Counted from the stretch's first letter, positions 34,235 to 43,547 are shown. The stretch is 55,675 nt of DNA from an uncultured bacterium (GCA_905214675.1 CAJMMS010000006.1:1-55675); one strand, 5' to 3'. The notes: a model not told the origin generated them from the letters alone. Numbers and translations are program-made.

Positions 34235-34243
34235 TGTTATACT
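34235..34243 (+). promoter_or_regulatory. Possible extended -10 promoter of the SH3 gene
   Basis: TGTTATACT is an extended -10; no good -35 stands 16-18 nt upstream (TGGATT at 34215 is the nearest). About 80 nt before ATG 34323. Confidence 0.4.
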
Positions 34244-34322
34244 TAGAAAATGTAAAAATGTAGCGGTTCGGTACGAAAAGTACGGGATGATTACACAGAA
34301 ACAAGGGATAAGGAGGCAACCT

Positions 34323-34997
34323 ATGGGAGATTTTAAAGAATGGTTATCCGATAACCTGCGCTATTTTCTGGTGGGTGTGGTCGTAATACTGATCATCGGT
34401 GGTTCGATTCTGGGACTGAAGATTTATTCATCCGCAGTCAATGGAAAAGATGAGCCGGCTTTGATCCAGAAAAATACACAGGCACAGACAGAGACAAAGA
34501 AAGAAACAGAAAAAGAAACAAAGAAACAGACAGAAAAAGAGACAAAGAAGCAGACGGAAAAAGAAACGAAAAAGCAGACGGAGAAGAGTACGGAAAAGAG
34601 TACAGAAAAGGCAACGGAAAGTCAGGCATCTACCTCCGGGCAGACTTATACAGGCGATTCTTCGGATGGCAGCAGTTCGTATGATGATGGCACTGCACAG
34701 AATGGACAGAACAGTGATAATACATACAGTGGCAGCAGCAACAGCAACAGTTATGATTACAGCTACGATGATTCTCAGCAGGCAGAGGTGATCACACCGG
34801 AGACAGAAGCACCGCAGCCACAGTATATGACGATCAATGCCGCATGCTACATGCGTTCTTACCCGGACTACGGGGACAATATCATTGGTCAGTTTGATGC
34901 CGGTACAACGGTACAGTTCCTGGCAGATGAAGGTGGCTGGTACAAGGTTTCCGTAAATGGTCAGACCGGCTATATCGGAGCAAGATTTTTTAACTGA
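34323..34997 (+). CDS. Single-pass membrane protein with a bacterial SH3 domain
   Basis: A 224-residue protein: short cytoplasmic start, one membrane helix (about residues 14-38), then a long low-complexity stalk. The stalk starts with Lys/Glu/Thr repeats (three exact octads ETKKQTEK, residues 65-88) followed by a Ser/Gly/Asn/Asp/Tyr-rich stretch. The C-terminal 60 residues form an SH3b domain (NAACYMRSYPDYGDNIIGQF, VQFLADEGGWYKVSVNGQTGYIGARFF). SH3b domains commonly bind peptidoglycan, so it probably links membrane and wall. AAGGAGG (34310-34316) supports ATG 34323. Confidence 0.85.
   Translation: MGDFKEWLSDNLRYFLVGVVVILIIGGSILGLKIYSSAVNGKDEPALIQKNTQAQTETKKETEKETKKQTEKETKKQTEKETKKQTEKSTEKSTEKATESQASTSGQTYTGDSSDGSSSYDDGTAQNGQNSDNTYSGSSNSNSYDYSYDDSQQAEVITPETEAPQPQYMTINAACYMRSYPDYGDNIIGQFDAGTTVQFLADEGGWYKVSVNGQTGYIGARFFN
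34515..34586 (+). repeat. Three tandem 24-bp coding repeats in the SH3 protein stalk
   Basis: Units at 34515-34538, 34539-34562 and 34563-34586 each encode ETKKQTEK with synonymous differences, so the repeat is kept at protein level. Confidence 0.8.
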
Positions 34998-35013
34998 TAA
35001 ATCGCACGACAGC

Positions 35014-35042
35014 TTGACAAAGTAGCAGGCCTGCGTTATCAT
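35014..35042 (+). promoter_or_regulatory. Promoter immediately followed by a terminator hairpin
   Basis: TTGACA (35014-35019), 17-nt spacer, TATCAT (35037-35042). The predicted transcript would start around 35049 and enter the terminator at 35052 at once. Confidence 0.5.
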
Positions 35043-35051
35043 AACAAGAAG

Positions 35052-35089
35052 GCAGAGAGGTCGGATTCTGGACTTCTCTGTCATTTTTT
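35052..35089 (+). terminator. Terminator before the amino-acid ABC operon
   Basis: GCAGAGAGGTC (35052-35062) pairs with GACTTCTCTGT (35071-35081) with one mismatch, then ATTTTTT. It serves the SH3 gene or acts as an attenuator for the operon downstream. Confidence 0.75.
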
Positions 35090-35111
35090 GTTAGTCGGAG
35101 AAGATTCGACT

Positions 35112-35120
35112 TGATAAAAT
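35112..35120 (+). promoter_or_regulatory. Possible extended -10 promoter of the amino-acid ABC operon
   Basis: TGATAAAAT (35112-35120) with TTAGTC (35091-35096) 18 nt upstream, between the terminator and ATG 35174. Confidence 0.45.
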
Positions 35121-35173
35121 ATGCAGGGAAACTGTCACGGCAGATTTTCCATATAGAAAGGGAGAGCGGAACA

Positions 35174-36073
35174 ATGAAGAAAAAAGTATTAGCAGCAGTA
35201 CTCGTAGCAGCAGTAAGTATGTCTATGGCAGGATGCGGAAGCAAACAGGCAGAATCCACAGATAATGGAAGCAAGACAGAGAGCGAAGCAGGAAGCGATG
35301 CGGCAGCAGCAGATTCCGGGGAAAAGAAAACCCTGCGTGTCGGCATGGAATGTGCCTATGCACCGTACAACTGGACACAGAGCGATGATTCCAACGGAGC
35401 CGTTCCGATTTCAGGTTCTTCGGATTATGCATACGGCTATGACGTTATGATGGCAAAACACATCTGTGACGAACTTGGCTGGGATCTGGAGATCGTAAAG
35501 ATGGACTGGGACAGCCTTCCGACATCCGTAAGTTCCGGAGCCATTGACTGTGCGATCGCAGGACAGTCTATCACCGCAAAACGTCTGGAATCCGTAGATT
35601 TCACAGATCCGTACTATTACGCATCCATCGTAACACTGGTAAAAAAGGACGGACCATATAAAGATGCAAAAGGCCTGGCAGACTTAAAAGGGGCAACGGC
35701 TACTTCCCAGATCAACACCGTATGGTATGATACCTGCCTTGACCAGATCGAAGATGTAAACAAACTGCCGGCTTATGAGACAACCGGAACCATGCTGGTA
35801 TCTCTGGAATCCGGAGCATGTGACCTGATCTGTACCGACCAGCCGACGGCAATGGCAGCATGTGTGGCTTATCCGGATATGGAAATGCTGGATTTCTCAT
35901 CTGCTGATGACAACTATCAGGTGTCTGACGAAGAGATCAATATCGGTATTTCTGTAAAGAAAGGCAATCAGGAACTGGTTGACGACATCAACAGTGTTCT
36001 GGAAAAGATGACAAAAGAAGACTATGAGCAGATGATGAACGAGGCGATTTCTGTACAGCCATTGTCTGAATAA
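35174..36073 (+). CDS. Polar amino-acid ABC transporter, substrate-binding lipoprotein
   Basis: A 299-residue lipoprotein: MKKKVLAAVLVAAVSMSMAGC gives signal and lipobox. The mature part is a family-3 solute-binding fold: LRVGMECAYAPYNWTQ, YGYDVMMAKHICDELG, DWDSLPTSVSSGAIDCAIAG, TAKRLESVDFTDPYYYAS. The DVMMAKHI helix and the TDPYY element are characteristic of the group. The polar amino acid bound is not decidable. Start ATG 35174 has AAGGGAG about 10 nt upstream. First of three genes of a complete importer. Confidence 0.93.
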   Translation: MKKKVLAAVLVAAVSMSMAGCGSKQAESTDNGSKTESEAGSDAAAADSGEKKTLRVGMECAYAPYNWTQSDDSNGAVPISGSSDYAYGYDVMMAKHICDELGWDLEIVKMDWDSLPTSVSSGAIDCAIAGQSITAKRLESVDFTDPYYYASIVTLVKKDGPYKDAKGLADLKGATATSQINTVWYDTCLDQIEDVNKLPAYETTGTMLVSLESGACDLICTDQPTAMAACVAYPDMEMLDFSSADDNYQVSDEEINIGISVKKGNQELVDDINSVLEKMTKEDYEQMMNEAISVQPLSE

Positions 36074-36096
36074 GCACATTTGGGAGGAAGTATATT

Positions 36097-36942
36097 ATGA
36101 GCAGTACTTTACCAACAGATTATTGGGCGAGAGTCGTTTATCTGGTTACACATTACAGTGCCTCCTTCCTTCGGGGAGCAGGGAGTACACTTCTGATCGC
36201 ACTGGTCGGAACATTTGTCGGATGTCTGATCGGTTTTGCAGTCGGCATCGTGCAGACAATACCGGTTTCTAAACAGGATAACATTGTTAAAAGGGCACTT
36301 CTGTTCCTTGTAAAGCTGATTCTGAATATTTATGTAGAAGTATTCCGTGGAACGCCTATGATCGTACAGGCGATGTTTATCTATTTTGGTGCGATGCAGT
36401 ATCTTGGCATTACCATGGGCATGTGGTTTGCAGCGTTCTTTATCGTATCAATCAACACCGGAGCTTATATGGCAGAGACGGTGCGAGGCGGTATTTTATC
36501 GATCGATCCGGGACAGACCGAAGGTGCAAAAGCCATCGGTATGACACATTTTCAGACGATGATGTATGTCATTTTCCCACAGACACTCAGAAACATCATT
36601 CCGCAGATCGGCAACAACCTGATCATCAACATCAAGGACTCCTCTGTACTGTCCGTTATCGGTGTTATTGAGTTATACTATGCGGCAAAACAGACGGCAG
36701 GAGCGTATTACTGGTGGTTTGAGGCAATGACCGTAGCGATGATCCTGTATCTGATCATGACCTTTGTATTTTCAAGACTCTTACGTTTCTGGGAGTCCAA
36801 ACTGGACGGACCGGCAAGTTTTGACCTGGCAACGACCGATCAGCTTGCTCACACAAGCGGCAATTACAGCTATCCGGGGGATGGAAGTTTTGACAAAGAA
36901 AGAAACATCGAAACCGATGTGAACGGAGGAAGAGACAAATGA
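36097..36942 (+). CDS. Polar amino-acid ABC transporter, permease
   Basis: A 281-residue permease of the HisMQ/GlnP type: LLRGAGSTLLIALVGT-like start (here FLRGAGSTLLIALVGTFVG), the family motif YVEVFRGTPMIVQAMF, and the EAA loop ETVRGGILSIDPGQTEGAKAIG, followed by FPQTLRNIIPQIGNN. About five membrane helices. After the last helix it carries an extra cytoplasmic tail of about 50 residues (LAHTSGNYSYPGDGSFDKE). Only one permease gene is present, so the transporter probably uses a homodimer. Its end overlaps the ATPase gene by 4 nt. Confidence 0.93.
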   Translation: MSSTLPTDYWARVVYLVTHYSASFLRGAGSTLLIALVGTFVGCLIGFAVGIVQTIPVSKQDNIVKRALLFLVKLILNIYVEVFRGTPMIVQAMFIYFGAMQYLGITMGMWFAAFFIVSINTGAYMAETVRGGILSIDPGQTEGAKAIGMTHFQTMMYVIFPQTLRNIIPQIGNNLIINIKDSSVLSVIGVIELYYAAKQTAGAYYWWFEAMTVAMILYLIMTFVFSRLLRFWESKLDGPASFDLATTDQLAHTSGNYSYPGDGSFDKERNIETDVNGGRDK

Positions 36943-37682
36943 GTAAAGAGGCGATTCTGGAAGTAAAACACCTGTCCAAATCTTTTGGCGCCAATGCCGT
37001 TCTCAAAGACATTGATTTTGCCGTACATCCGGGTGATGTGACATCGATCATCGGTTCTTCCGGTTCCGGAAAATCAACGCTGCTGCGCTGCATCAACCTT
37101 CTGGAGACACCGACGACCGGCGATGTGGTATTCCATGGAGACAGTGTGGTGGATAAAAAGGTTAATGCAGCAGCATACCGTGCAAAAGTCGGCATGGTAT
37201 TTCAGTCCTTTAATCTGTTCAACAATATGTCTGTTCTTGAAAACTGTATCATCGGACAGACCAAGGTACTGAAGCGGAACAAAGAAGAAGCCAAAGAAAA
37301 GGCCATGCAGTATCTGACCAAGGTCGGCATGAATCCATACATTAACGCAAAGCCTCGTCAGCTTTCCGGCGGACAGAAGCAGCGTGTGGCGATCGCACGT
37401 GCCCTGGCGATGGAACCGGAGATCCTGCTCTTTGACGAGCCGACTTCCGCACTGGATCCGGAGATGGTAGGTGAAGTACTGGAAGTTATGCGTGGACTGG
37501 CAAATGAAGGTATGACTATGCTGGTTGTTACACATGAGATGGCATTTGCAAGGGATGTTTCCAACCATGTTGTTTATATGGCGGACGGCGTCATCTGTGA
37601 AGAAGGCAGTCCTTCGGATATTTTTAAGAATCCGCAGAATGCAAGGACAAAAGATTTCCTGGCAAGATTCCGTGCAAAATAA
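36939..37682 (+). CDS. Polar amino-acid ABC transporter, ATPase
   Basis: A 247-residue ATPase with Walker A GSSGSGKSTLLRCINLLE, Q-loop VFQSFNLFNNMSVLEN, signature LSGGQKQRVAIARALAM, Walker B ILLFDEPTSALDPEMV and switch VTHEMAFARD, all typical of the GlnQ/HisP group. ATG 36939 overlaps the permease stop (ATGA). Confidence 0.95.
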   Translation: MSKEAILEVKHLSKSFGANAVLKDIDFAVHPGDVTSIIGSSGSGKSTLLRCINLLETPTTGDVVFHGDSVVDKKVNAAAYRAKVGMVFQSFNLFNNMSVLENCIIGQTKVLKRNKEEAKEKAMQYLTKVGMNPYINAKPRQLSGGQKQRVAIARALAMEPEILLFDEPTSALDPEMVGEVLEVMRGLANEGMTMLVVTHEMAFARDVSNHVVYMADGVICEEGSPSDIFKNPQNARTKDFLARFRAK

Positions 37683-37733
37683 CAGCAGAAATAAAAAAGA
37701 GAAATAAAAAGAGAAATATAAAAAGAAAAACAG

Positions 37734-37781
37734 AAAAAGCTCTCAGGCAATGTCGCAGGGACAAAGCCGGGGAGCTTTTTG
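37734..37781 (+). terminator. Terminator after the amino-acid ABC operon
   Basis: AAAAAGCTC (about 37735-37743) pairs with GAGCTTTTT (37772-37780) around a loop of roughly 28 nt. The preceding spacer is an A-rich run of GAAATA-like repeats. Confidence 0.7.
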
Positions 37782-37820
37782 CGTGCAGAAAGCGGCACAG
37801 GGATCAAAACATGAGCCGGA

Positions 37821-38309
37821 TCAGCATTTCTCGTAGGCAAGACGCGGGTCACCGTTTGCAAGATGGATGATGCCGCACTGGTGAAATCCGTTTTTGGAGA
37901 GAACGTGCTGCATGATCTTGTTGTCATGGTGGGTGTCAATACGCAGATGGGAAATCTGCGGTTCACAGAAATCCAGTACTTTTCGCAGGAATCCGTGTAT
38001 CTGTCCGTCACTTGCAACGATATGGATCACACCGTAAGGAGTATCGGACAGCCAGTTTCCATCCTCAATCTGTGCATAGGACGGATCCTGTTCCAGGGCA
38101 AAATAGAAGCAGCCATGGATTGCGTCAGAATCCGCAGATTCTGTGAAAACAAACAGTTTCTGTGCATGGATACATTCCCGGAGCAGTTCAGCAGAAGGAT
38201 GACCGTCTGCCCACTGGGTTTTATTACCCGTTTTTGCCATAAAAGACCGGGCAGTTGCATAAATATTCAGGATAACAGGAAAGTCATCCATAACAGCTTT
38301 TCGTACCAT
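37821..38309 (-). CDS. GNAT-family acetyltransferase
   Basis: A 162-residue GNAT-fold protein: VRKAVMDDFPVILNIYATARSFMAKTG at the start, the motif-D/A region VIHIVASDGQIHGFLRKVLDF, then HLRIDTHHDNKIMQHVLSKNGFHQCGI, which is the usual D-x-x-N...GF acceptor and CoA-binding end. The central P-loop-like Q/R-x-x-G-x-G/A is replaced by DGQIHGF, so it is a divergent member. Substrate unknown. GGAGG (38319-38315) precedes ATG 38309; a TTG four codons upstream is inside that site. It converges on the ABC operon terminator. Confidence 0.85.
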   Translation of the reverse strand: MVRKAVMDDFPVILNIYATARSFMAKTGNKTQWADGHPSAELLRECIHAQKLFVFTESADSDAIHGCFYFALEQDPSYAQIEDGNWLSDTPYGVIHIVASDGQIHGFLRKVLDFCEPQISHLRIDTHHDNKIMQHVLSKNGFHQCGIIHLANGDPRLAYEKC

Positions 38310-38406
38310 AAAGACCTCCAAAGTATAAAAATAGATATGGTAAAGGGTAAAAATACATAGTATACTAACTAAATTAGAAGGATTTTGCGCCCTTGCGGAG
38401 CGTTTA

Positions 38407-38436
38407 TCTTAGTCGGGGAGTGCATTCCCCCTAAGA
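38407..38436 (+). repeat. Hairpin in the leader of the receiver-protein gene
   Basis: TCTTAG (38407-38412) pairs with CTAAGA (38431-38436) and GGGGA (38415-38419) with TCCCC (38426-38430). No T-run follows. A GCGGAG close by (38395-38400) recalls the GCGGAG arms in the ilvD spacer. Confidence 0.5.
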
Positions 38437-38495
38437 CAAATAATTACGAATGATAGCATGAAAGGACAGAATTGTAAAGAGAGTACGAGGTACCT

Positions 38496-39119
38496 ATGAA
38501 GGAGTTGGCGAAGGATATGATGATGGGCAGCATTGCCTGGTGGCTGCTTCTGGCAGCACTTGCAGGAATTGCAGTTTTATGGAATCTCTATTTAAAGGAG
38601 AAACGAAAAACGGCAAGCGAGTTTGTGGTATATGTTGCCCTGCCACTTGCAGAGCAGTCACAGATTGAAGAAAAAGAAAATCAGGAACAGGAAACCGTCA
38701 GAAAGGTAGTTGTTCCGGATGACTTTACATTGGATGGTATCCATATCCTGCTGGCAGAAGATAATGATATCAATGCTGAGATCGCCATGGAGATCCTGGA
38801 GATGAACGGCGCGATCGTACAGCGTGCATATGATGGAGAAGAGGTCGTACAGATCTTTAAGGACAGTGCGCTGCGCACTTATGATGTGATCCTGATGGAT
38901 ATCCAGATGCCGAAAATGAATGGATGGGAAGCAACGGAAGTGATCCGCAGGATGCCACGAGAAGATTCGGATATCCTGATTTTTGCCATGTCTGCCAATG
39001 CTTTTCTTGAGGACCGCAGACATTCGATCCGCGTGGGAATGAATGGACATATCAACAAGCCAGTTGATTTTGATGAACTTCGACAGATGATTGGAGAGCA
39101 GTTATACAAAAAGGAGTGA
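38496..39119 (+). CDS. Membrane-tethered stand-alone receiver (CheY-like) domain protein
   Basis: A 207-residue protein with one N-terminal membrane helix (about residues 13-32), a short charged linker (EEKENQEQE) and a complete receiver domain from about 78: GIHILLAEDNDINAEIAMEIL, phospho-acceptor Asp in YDVILMDIQMPKMNGWEATE, the switch region IFAMSANAF, and the Lys of GHINKPVDFDEL. These motifs are those of receiver domains at the C-terminus of hybrid histidine kinases. No kinase and no output domain is present. It is 10 nt upstream of the transglutaminase-fold gene, so they form one transcript. It may be a relic of a hybrid kinase or a phosphate sink. Confidence 0.85.
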   Translation: MKELAKDMMMGSIAWWLLLAALAGIAVLWNLYLKEKRKTASEFVVYVALPLAEQSQIEEKENQEQETVRKVVVPDDFTLDGIHILLAEDNDINAEIAMEILEMNGAIVQRAYDGEEVVQIFKDSALRTYDVILMDIQMPKMNGWEATEVIRRMPREDSDILIFAMSANAFLEDRRHSIRVGMNGHINKPVDFDELRQMIGEQLYKKE

Positions 39120-39129
39120 TGGATAACAG

Positions 39130-41339
39130 ATGAGAAAATGGGGAAGCAAAAAACATCTGACAGCAGCCGGTGTAGCAGCAGCGATTGCGGTAGCAGCGGC
39201 CGTGATGTCCGGAGCATCCGGTGTAAGCGGTCTGTTTGAACCGAAAAATTTCAGCCGGTTTCAAAATCACAAGAACAGCGATGAATATGATTATGTAGCA
39301 GGGGAAGGCGAGGATGCAGACCTTGCAGATCAGAATAAAAACGGAGAAGATGGTTCCGGAAGCGGAAATGGCAATTCCGGGAACGGTAACAATCAGGGAA
39401 ATCATTCTTCTGATCCTTCGGGTGATTCCGATAATAATCAGAACAGTGGAGACAAGAACGATAACAGCAATGGAGGCGGAGGTACACAGAATCCATCGGA
39501 TGATAATAAAGAAAGTGAAACACCAGCCACATCGGATAATGGAAAAGATCCGGACGAGACAGAAACGCCATCGACCGGTGAGACGGAGACTCCGCCTACC
39601 AAAGACAACACCGAGACAGAGGTGACCTCCAACTGGGCGGATGATCAGTTAAAACCAAAGGATCAGGTGGTCACAGAGTACGGCGTCCTGACCGGATTGA
39701 GCGGTGAGCAGTTTCCCGGGTACGGTTTTAAAGCAGCAGTTAAGTGCAGAAGACTACGAGATATTAAGAAATATTTCTACGGAGACCTTTGCGAAAAACA
39801 GCAATTTCATCAATCTTTCCGAGATGCACAGCATCATGATCGCACAGCTTGGAAATGCATCCCTGCGTGAAATTTATGCGAATGAGACGGAAAACAGTTC
39901 CCATTATGTTGTCTTTCTGGATGAGGGCGGGGATGGCTATCTGCTCAATATGCTAAGTGGCTATATTTCCATATCTGCACATGAACTTCTGGAGTCGCGG
40001 ACCTATGTCTATTACCCGGCGGCCGACTGGGGGCAGACTCCGAAGACGATGATCAATCTGGTGACGGCAGTTCCGGAGGGCTACAAGATCCGAAGGACCG
40101 TGACGGACGGGGACGATCTGGTGAAAGGCCGCGGCAGACAGGTACTCGAAAAGTACACCGGAAGCGAAGCGACGCTGGAGGTGCCGATGGGCGTTACCGA
40201 CATCGACCTCAAAGAAAATTCCACAGAGCTGGCTGGAACAGACAGAGAATGAAGCCGGAAATGAGTACCTGGATACAGAGTCGGTCTATCATGGATTTGT
40301 AGAAGATACGTATCTGGAACTGACCGGGGAACAGAAGCAACAGATACAGGAATGGATATTTGAGCAGAAAAGTGCAGAGGATCTTACGTTCAGTGAACTG
40401 ACCACACAGATCCGTCAGGCACTGCGCATGCAGGTCCAGTATACCGAAAGACCACAGGCAGTACCGTCCGGTCAGAATTTCCTGCCATGGCTGCCGCAGG
40501 ATTACAAAAAAGGAAATGCAGTGTATTTTGCGACAGCAGCAGTCCTTTCCTACCGGGCAGCGGGTTATCCGGCACGTTATGTGGAAGGGTACCATCTCTC
40601 GGATCAGGAAGCCGGCCAGATGGAAACAACGGGTGAAAAAGAAGTCCGTCTGACTTCGAAAAATGCACATGCCTGGGTGGAAGTTTATGTAAACGGAATT
40701 GGCTGGATGCCGGTGGAAGTCGTGCCGGGAATGTATGTGGAATCTTACAGCAACCAGTTGATCACCGGAAAGCCGACGTACCAGATCAGTTCCATGCCGG
40801 ATGACCATGATGCGGACACCAAAGATGATGGTATGCAGGGCGTAGGCGGTGAACAGGGAGCAAAGGCAGGAAACGAAGAGAAAACAAACTGGGAGGAACG
40901 TGTAAAAGCCGCTGCAGATATACTACTGATTTTCTTGTATTTTTGCTTCTTTGTGTATCTGATCCTGGAATTGCAGCGTTATCTGCGCATTCGCAAAAAA
41001 GCGGCACAGAGAGCACAGATCTTTGCAGAAGGACAGCCGGAAGAGGAATATTATATGAAAGAAATTCGCAGACTGTTTGGGATTGCCGGTATGAAAGAAT
41101 CCATGCTTCAGCCGGAAGAAAAGCCGGATATGGAAAAAATGTTTCCGGGTATTTACGAAAAAGAGTACGAAAGGGCATCACAGCTTTTGCAGAGAGCAGT
41201 CTTTGGACGAAAAAAACTGGAAGTCTATGAACGGCATACACTGGATTGTTTTATACAGCGCATTTCTGTGGCTTTGTATCAGAATCAGAATTTTATAAGA
41301 AAAATGATCCTGCGATACGTATATATTGTGCGGAAATAA
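39130..41339 (+). pseudogene. Membrane protein with a transglutaminase-like fold, interrupted by two single-base insertions
   Basis: Three successive frames join into one protein of about 735 residues if one extra base is removed near 39717 (in TTTCCCGGG) and one near 40215 (in CTCAAAGAAAA); the total of 2208 bases then divides by three. Parts: signal/anchor helix (about 8-30), a 120-residue Gly/Asn/Ser/Asp/Thr low-complexity stalk, an extracellular region, a transglutaminase-like core (KKGNAVYFATAAVLSYRAAG, ARYVEGYHL, SKNAHAWVEVYVNG, WMPVEVVPG), a membrane helix (ILLIFLYFCFFVYLIL) and a cytoplasmic helical end. The usual catalytic Cys (GxCxxFA) is Ala here, so even the repaired protein is probably not an active transglutaminase. 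The frameshifts may be real or assembly errors. Confidence 0.75.
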
Positions 41340-41358
41340 AAAAGCAGTGAAACATCAG

Positions 41359-41388
41359 AACGGGGGCAGAATTGCTCCCGTTTCATAT
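41359..41388 (+). terminator. Hairpin terminator after the transglutaminase-fold gene
   Basis: AACGGGGGCA (41359-41368) pairs with TGCTCCCGTT (41373-41382), loop GAAT, then TTCAT; the T-run is weak. Confidence 0.6.
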
Positions 41389-41398
41389 CATAGAATGC

Positions 41399-41427
41399 TT
41401 GTATCACGGGGCAAAATAAAGTATAAT
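41399..41427 (+). promoter_or_regulatory. Promoter of the helD gene
   Basis: TTGTAT (41399-41404), 17-nt spacer, TATAAT (41422-41427), about 75 nt before ATG 41504. Confidence 0.65.
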
Positions 41428-41503
41428 GCTTAGATGCGGAAAATGACGCACCACTTATACAGGTGGAAGTCTCTCCGACTAAAATGATAAAAAGGATGAT
41501 AAC

Positions 41504-43546
41504 ATGGACAGCAGAGAGTATCTGAACTATGTTTTAGATAAACTGAAAGAACGCATCTGTAAGCTGGATAATGCGATCTTACAGGGACAGAAAGAAATTG
41601 AAAACATGCATGAGTATTACTGGGAAAATTATACGGAGATGGACCAGTACGGTTATGAGGATTTTGACAACCAGCAGGCACTTCTTGGCCAGGTCAATGC
41701 CAATCAGGAAAAGCTGGATCTGCGTCGACGTTTCCGGAAAATGCTCGATTCTCCGTTCTTTGGGCGGGTGGATTTTGTGTACGATGGAGAGGACGAAGCA
41801 GAAGTCTTTTACATCGGGATCGGCAATTTTTCCAGGGAATCCGGAAGGATGCCGCTGGTCTATGACTGGCGTGCCCCGGTATCCAGCCTGTTTTATGACT
41901 ACGATAAAGGAGAAGCCTGGTACGATGCCCCGGCGGGACGCATGGAAGGAGAGGTGCTCTCCAAATGGCAGTACAAGATCCGTGACGGGAAGATGATCTA
42001 TGCATTTGAGAGTGATGTCAAGATTGATGACGAAGTGCTCAAACAGGAGCTTGGCAGCCATGGTGATGTGAAACTGAAAAACATCATCAAAACGATCCAG
42101 AAGGAACAGAATGCGATCATCCGCAATACGCAGGATAAGATCCTGGCAATCCAGGGTGTTGCAGGAAGCGGAAAGACATCGGTTGCACTGCACCGCATTG
42201 CCTATCTGCTTTATCATGACCGGGAGAATCTGAAGTCCTCGAATGTGCTGGTACTTTCGCCAAACGGCGTATTTTCGGATTATATTTCCCATATCTTGCC
42301 GGAACTTGGGGAGGAAAATATCCGTGAGATGAGTTTTGATATGTTTGCCTATAAAGAACTTCAGGATACCGTCCATGACTGTGAGGACCGCTGTGACCAG
42401 ATTGAACGGGAACTGTATGATCCGCAGGCGGCGCTTGGTATAAAAAGAAAACAGTCGATTGATTTTGTACTGGAATTAAATGAATTTGTACTGGGACTTG
42501 AGGACCGGCTGATGCGTTTCTCTGATCTCAAATACAAAGGCATGACAAAAAGCGAACGGCAGCTTACCGAACTGTTTTATTACCGTTTTCCGGATATTCC
42601 GCTTCTGGAGCGTATGCAGGCTGTGATGGATTATGTAGTCGATGAATATGAGACGCTGATCGGAAGGGATCTTGGCGATGATGAGATTGAGATTGTGCGC
42701 GGCAAATTCAGAAAAATGTACCGCAGCACGGATCTTTATGTGCTCTACAACTGGTTTTTGAAAGAATATGGCTATGATACGCTGCCGCAGGTTTCGTATG
42801 AGAAACGTGTACTTCGCTATGAAGATGTTTATCCGGTTTTATATCTGAAATATCTTCTGAAAAGCAGACGTACCGATCAGAATATCCGCCACCTGGTCAT
42901 TGATGAAATGCAGGATTATTCTTATATGCAGTATCTGATCCTTGATAAAATGTTTTCATGTAAAATGACGATTCTGGGTGATTTGGCACAGACGATGGAA
43001 GAACAGCCGCGGGATGTCCTTGCATTTCTGCCGCGTGTATTCGGCCGTGGTATCCGCAAGATCTGCATGAACAAAAGTTACCGCAATACCATTGAGATTG
43101 CATCGTATGCCAATGCGCTTTCGGATGTATCGGATATGGAACTGTTTGAGCGCCATGGAAAACCGGTAGAAGAACAAAAATTTACGGGGCGCACAGAGGC
43201 ACTGGAAGCCGTACTGGAAAAGATGCGCCTGGAAGAATTTGAGACGGTGGCAGTGATCGAGATGACACAAAAGCGTGCCAGGGAAAGTGCAGATTATCTG
43301 CGTACCCGCATGGAAGAACTTGGCATGGATACGAAGAAATATCTCTCCTGTCTGGACCGTGACAGCACACAGTTCAGAAAAGGGGTAACGGTTACAACCT
43401 TTTATCTGGCGAAAGGTCTGGAATTTGACCAGGTATTTGCCCTATATGAGAAAAATGACAATACACCGCTGCACCGTCAGGCGAAATATATCTGTGCGAC
43501 AAGAGCTTTGCATGAGTTGTATATGTTTGAAATCGGGGAAATGTGA
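41504..43546 (+). CDS. helD: HelD-like RNA-polymerase-recycling ATPase (UvrD/Rep superfamily 1 fold)
   Basis: A 680-residue protein. The long N-terminal coiled-coil arm (LKERICKLDNAILQGQKEIEN, about residues 10-95) is the part that enters the polymerase secondary channel in HelD. Then come the DWRAPVSSLFYD motif, Walker A AIQGVAGSGKTSVALHRIAYLL, LVLSPNGVFSDYISHILPELGE, Walker B LVIDEMQDYSYMQY, ILGDLAQTM, NKSYRNTIEIASYAN and the C-terminal TTFYLAKGLEFDQVF. HelD proteins detach stalled RNA polymerase from DNA and can give rifamycin tolerance. The DUF2726 gene follows by one base. Confidence 0.9.
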   Translation: MDSREYLNYVLDKLKERICKLDNAILQGQKEIENMHEYYWENYTEMDQYGYEDFDNQQALLGQVNANQEKLDLRRRFRKMLDSPFFGRVDFVYDGEDEAEVFYIGIGNFSRESGRMPLVYDWRAPVSSLFYDYDKGEAWYDAPAGRMEGEVLSKWQYKIRDGKMIYAFESDVKIDDEVLKQELGSHGDVKLKNIIKTIQKEQNAIIRNTQDKILAIQGVAGSGKTSVALHRIAYLLYHDRENLKSSNVLVLSPNGVFSDYISHILPELGEENIREMSFDMFAYKELQDTVHDCEDRCDQIERELYDPQAALGIKRKQSIDFVLELNEFVLGLEDRLMRFSDLKYKGMTKSERQLTELFYYRFPDIPLLERMQAVMDYVVDEYETLIGRDLGDDEIEIVRGKFRKMYRSTDLYVLYNWFLKEYGYDTLPQVSYEKRVLRYEDVYPVLYLKYLLKSRRTDQNIRHLVIDEMQDYSYMQYLILDKMFSCKMTILGDLAQTMEEQPRDVLAFLPRVFGRGIRKICMNKSYRNTIEIASYANALSDVSDMELFERHGKPVEEQKFTGRTEALEAVLEKMRLEEFETVAVIEMTQKRARESADYLRTRMEELGMDTKKYLSCLDRDSTQFRKGVTVTTFYLAKGLEFDQVFALYEKNDNTPLHRQAKYICATRALHELYMFEIGEM

Positions 43547-43547
43547 T

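Noticed and set aside
34515..34586. Repeat array that could be taken for CRISPR-like
   Set aside because: The 24-bp units are contiguous, in frame and encode ETKKQTEK in the stalk of a membrane protein; there are no spacers.
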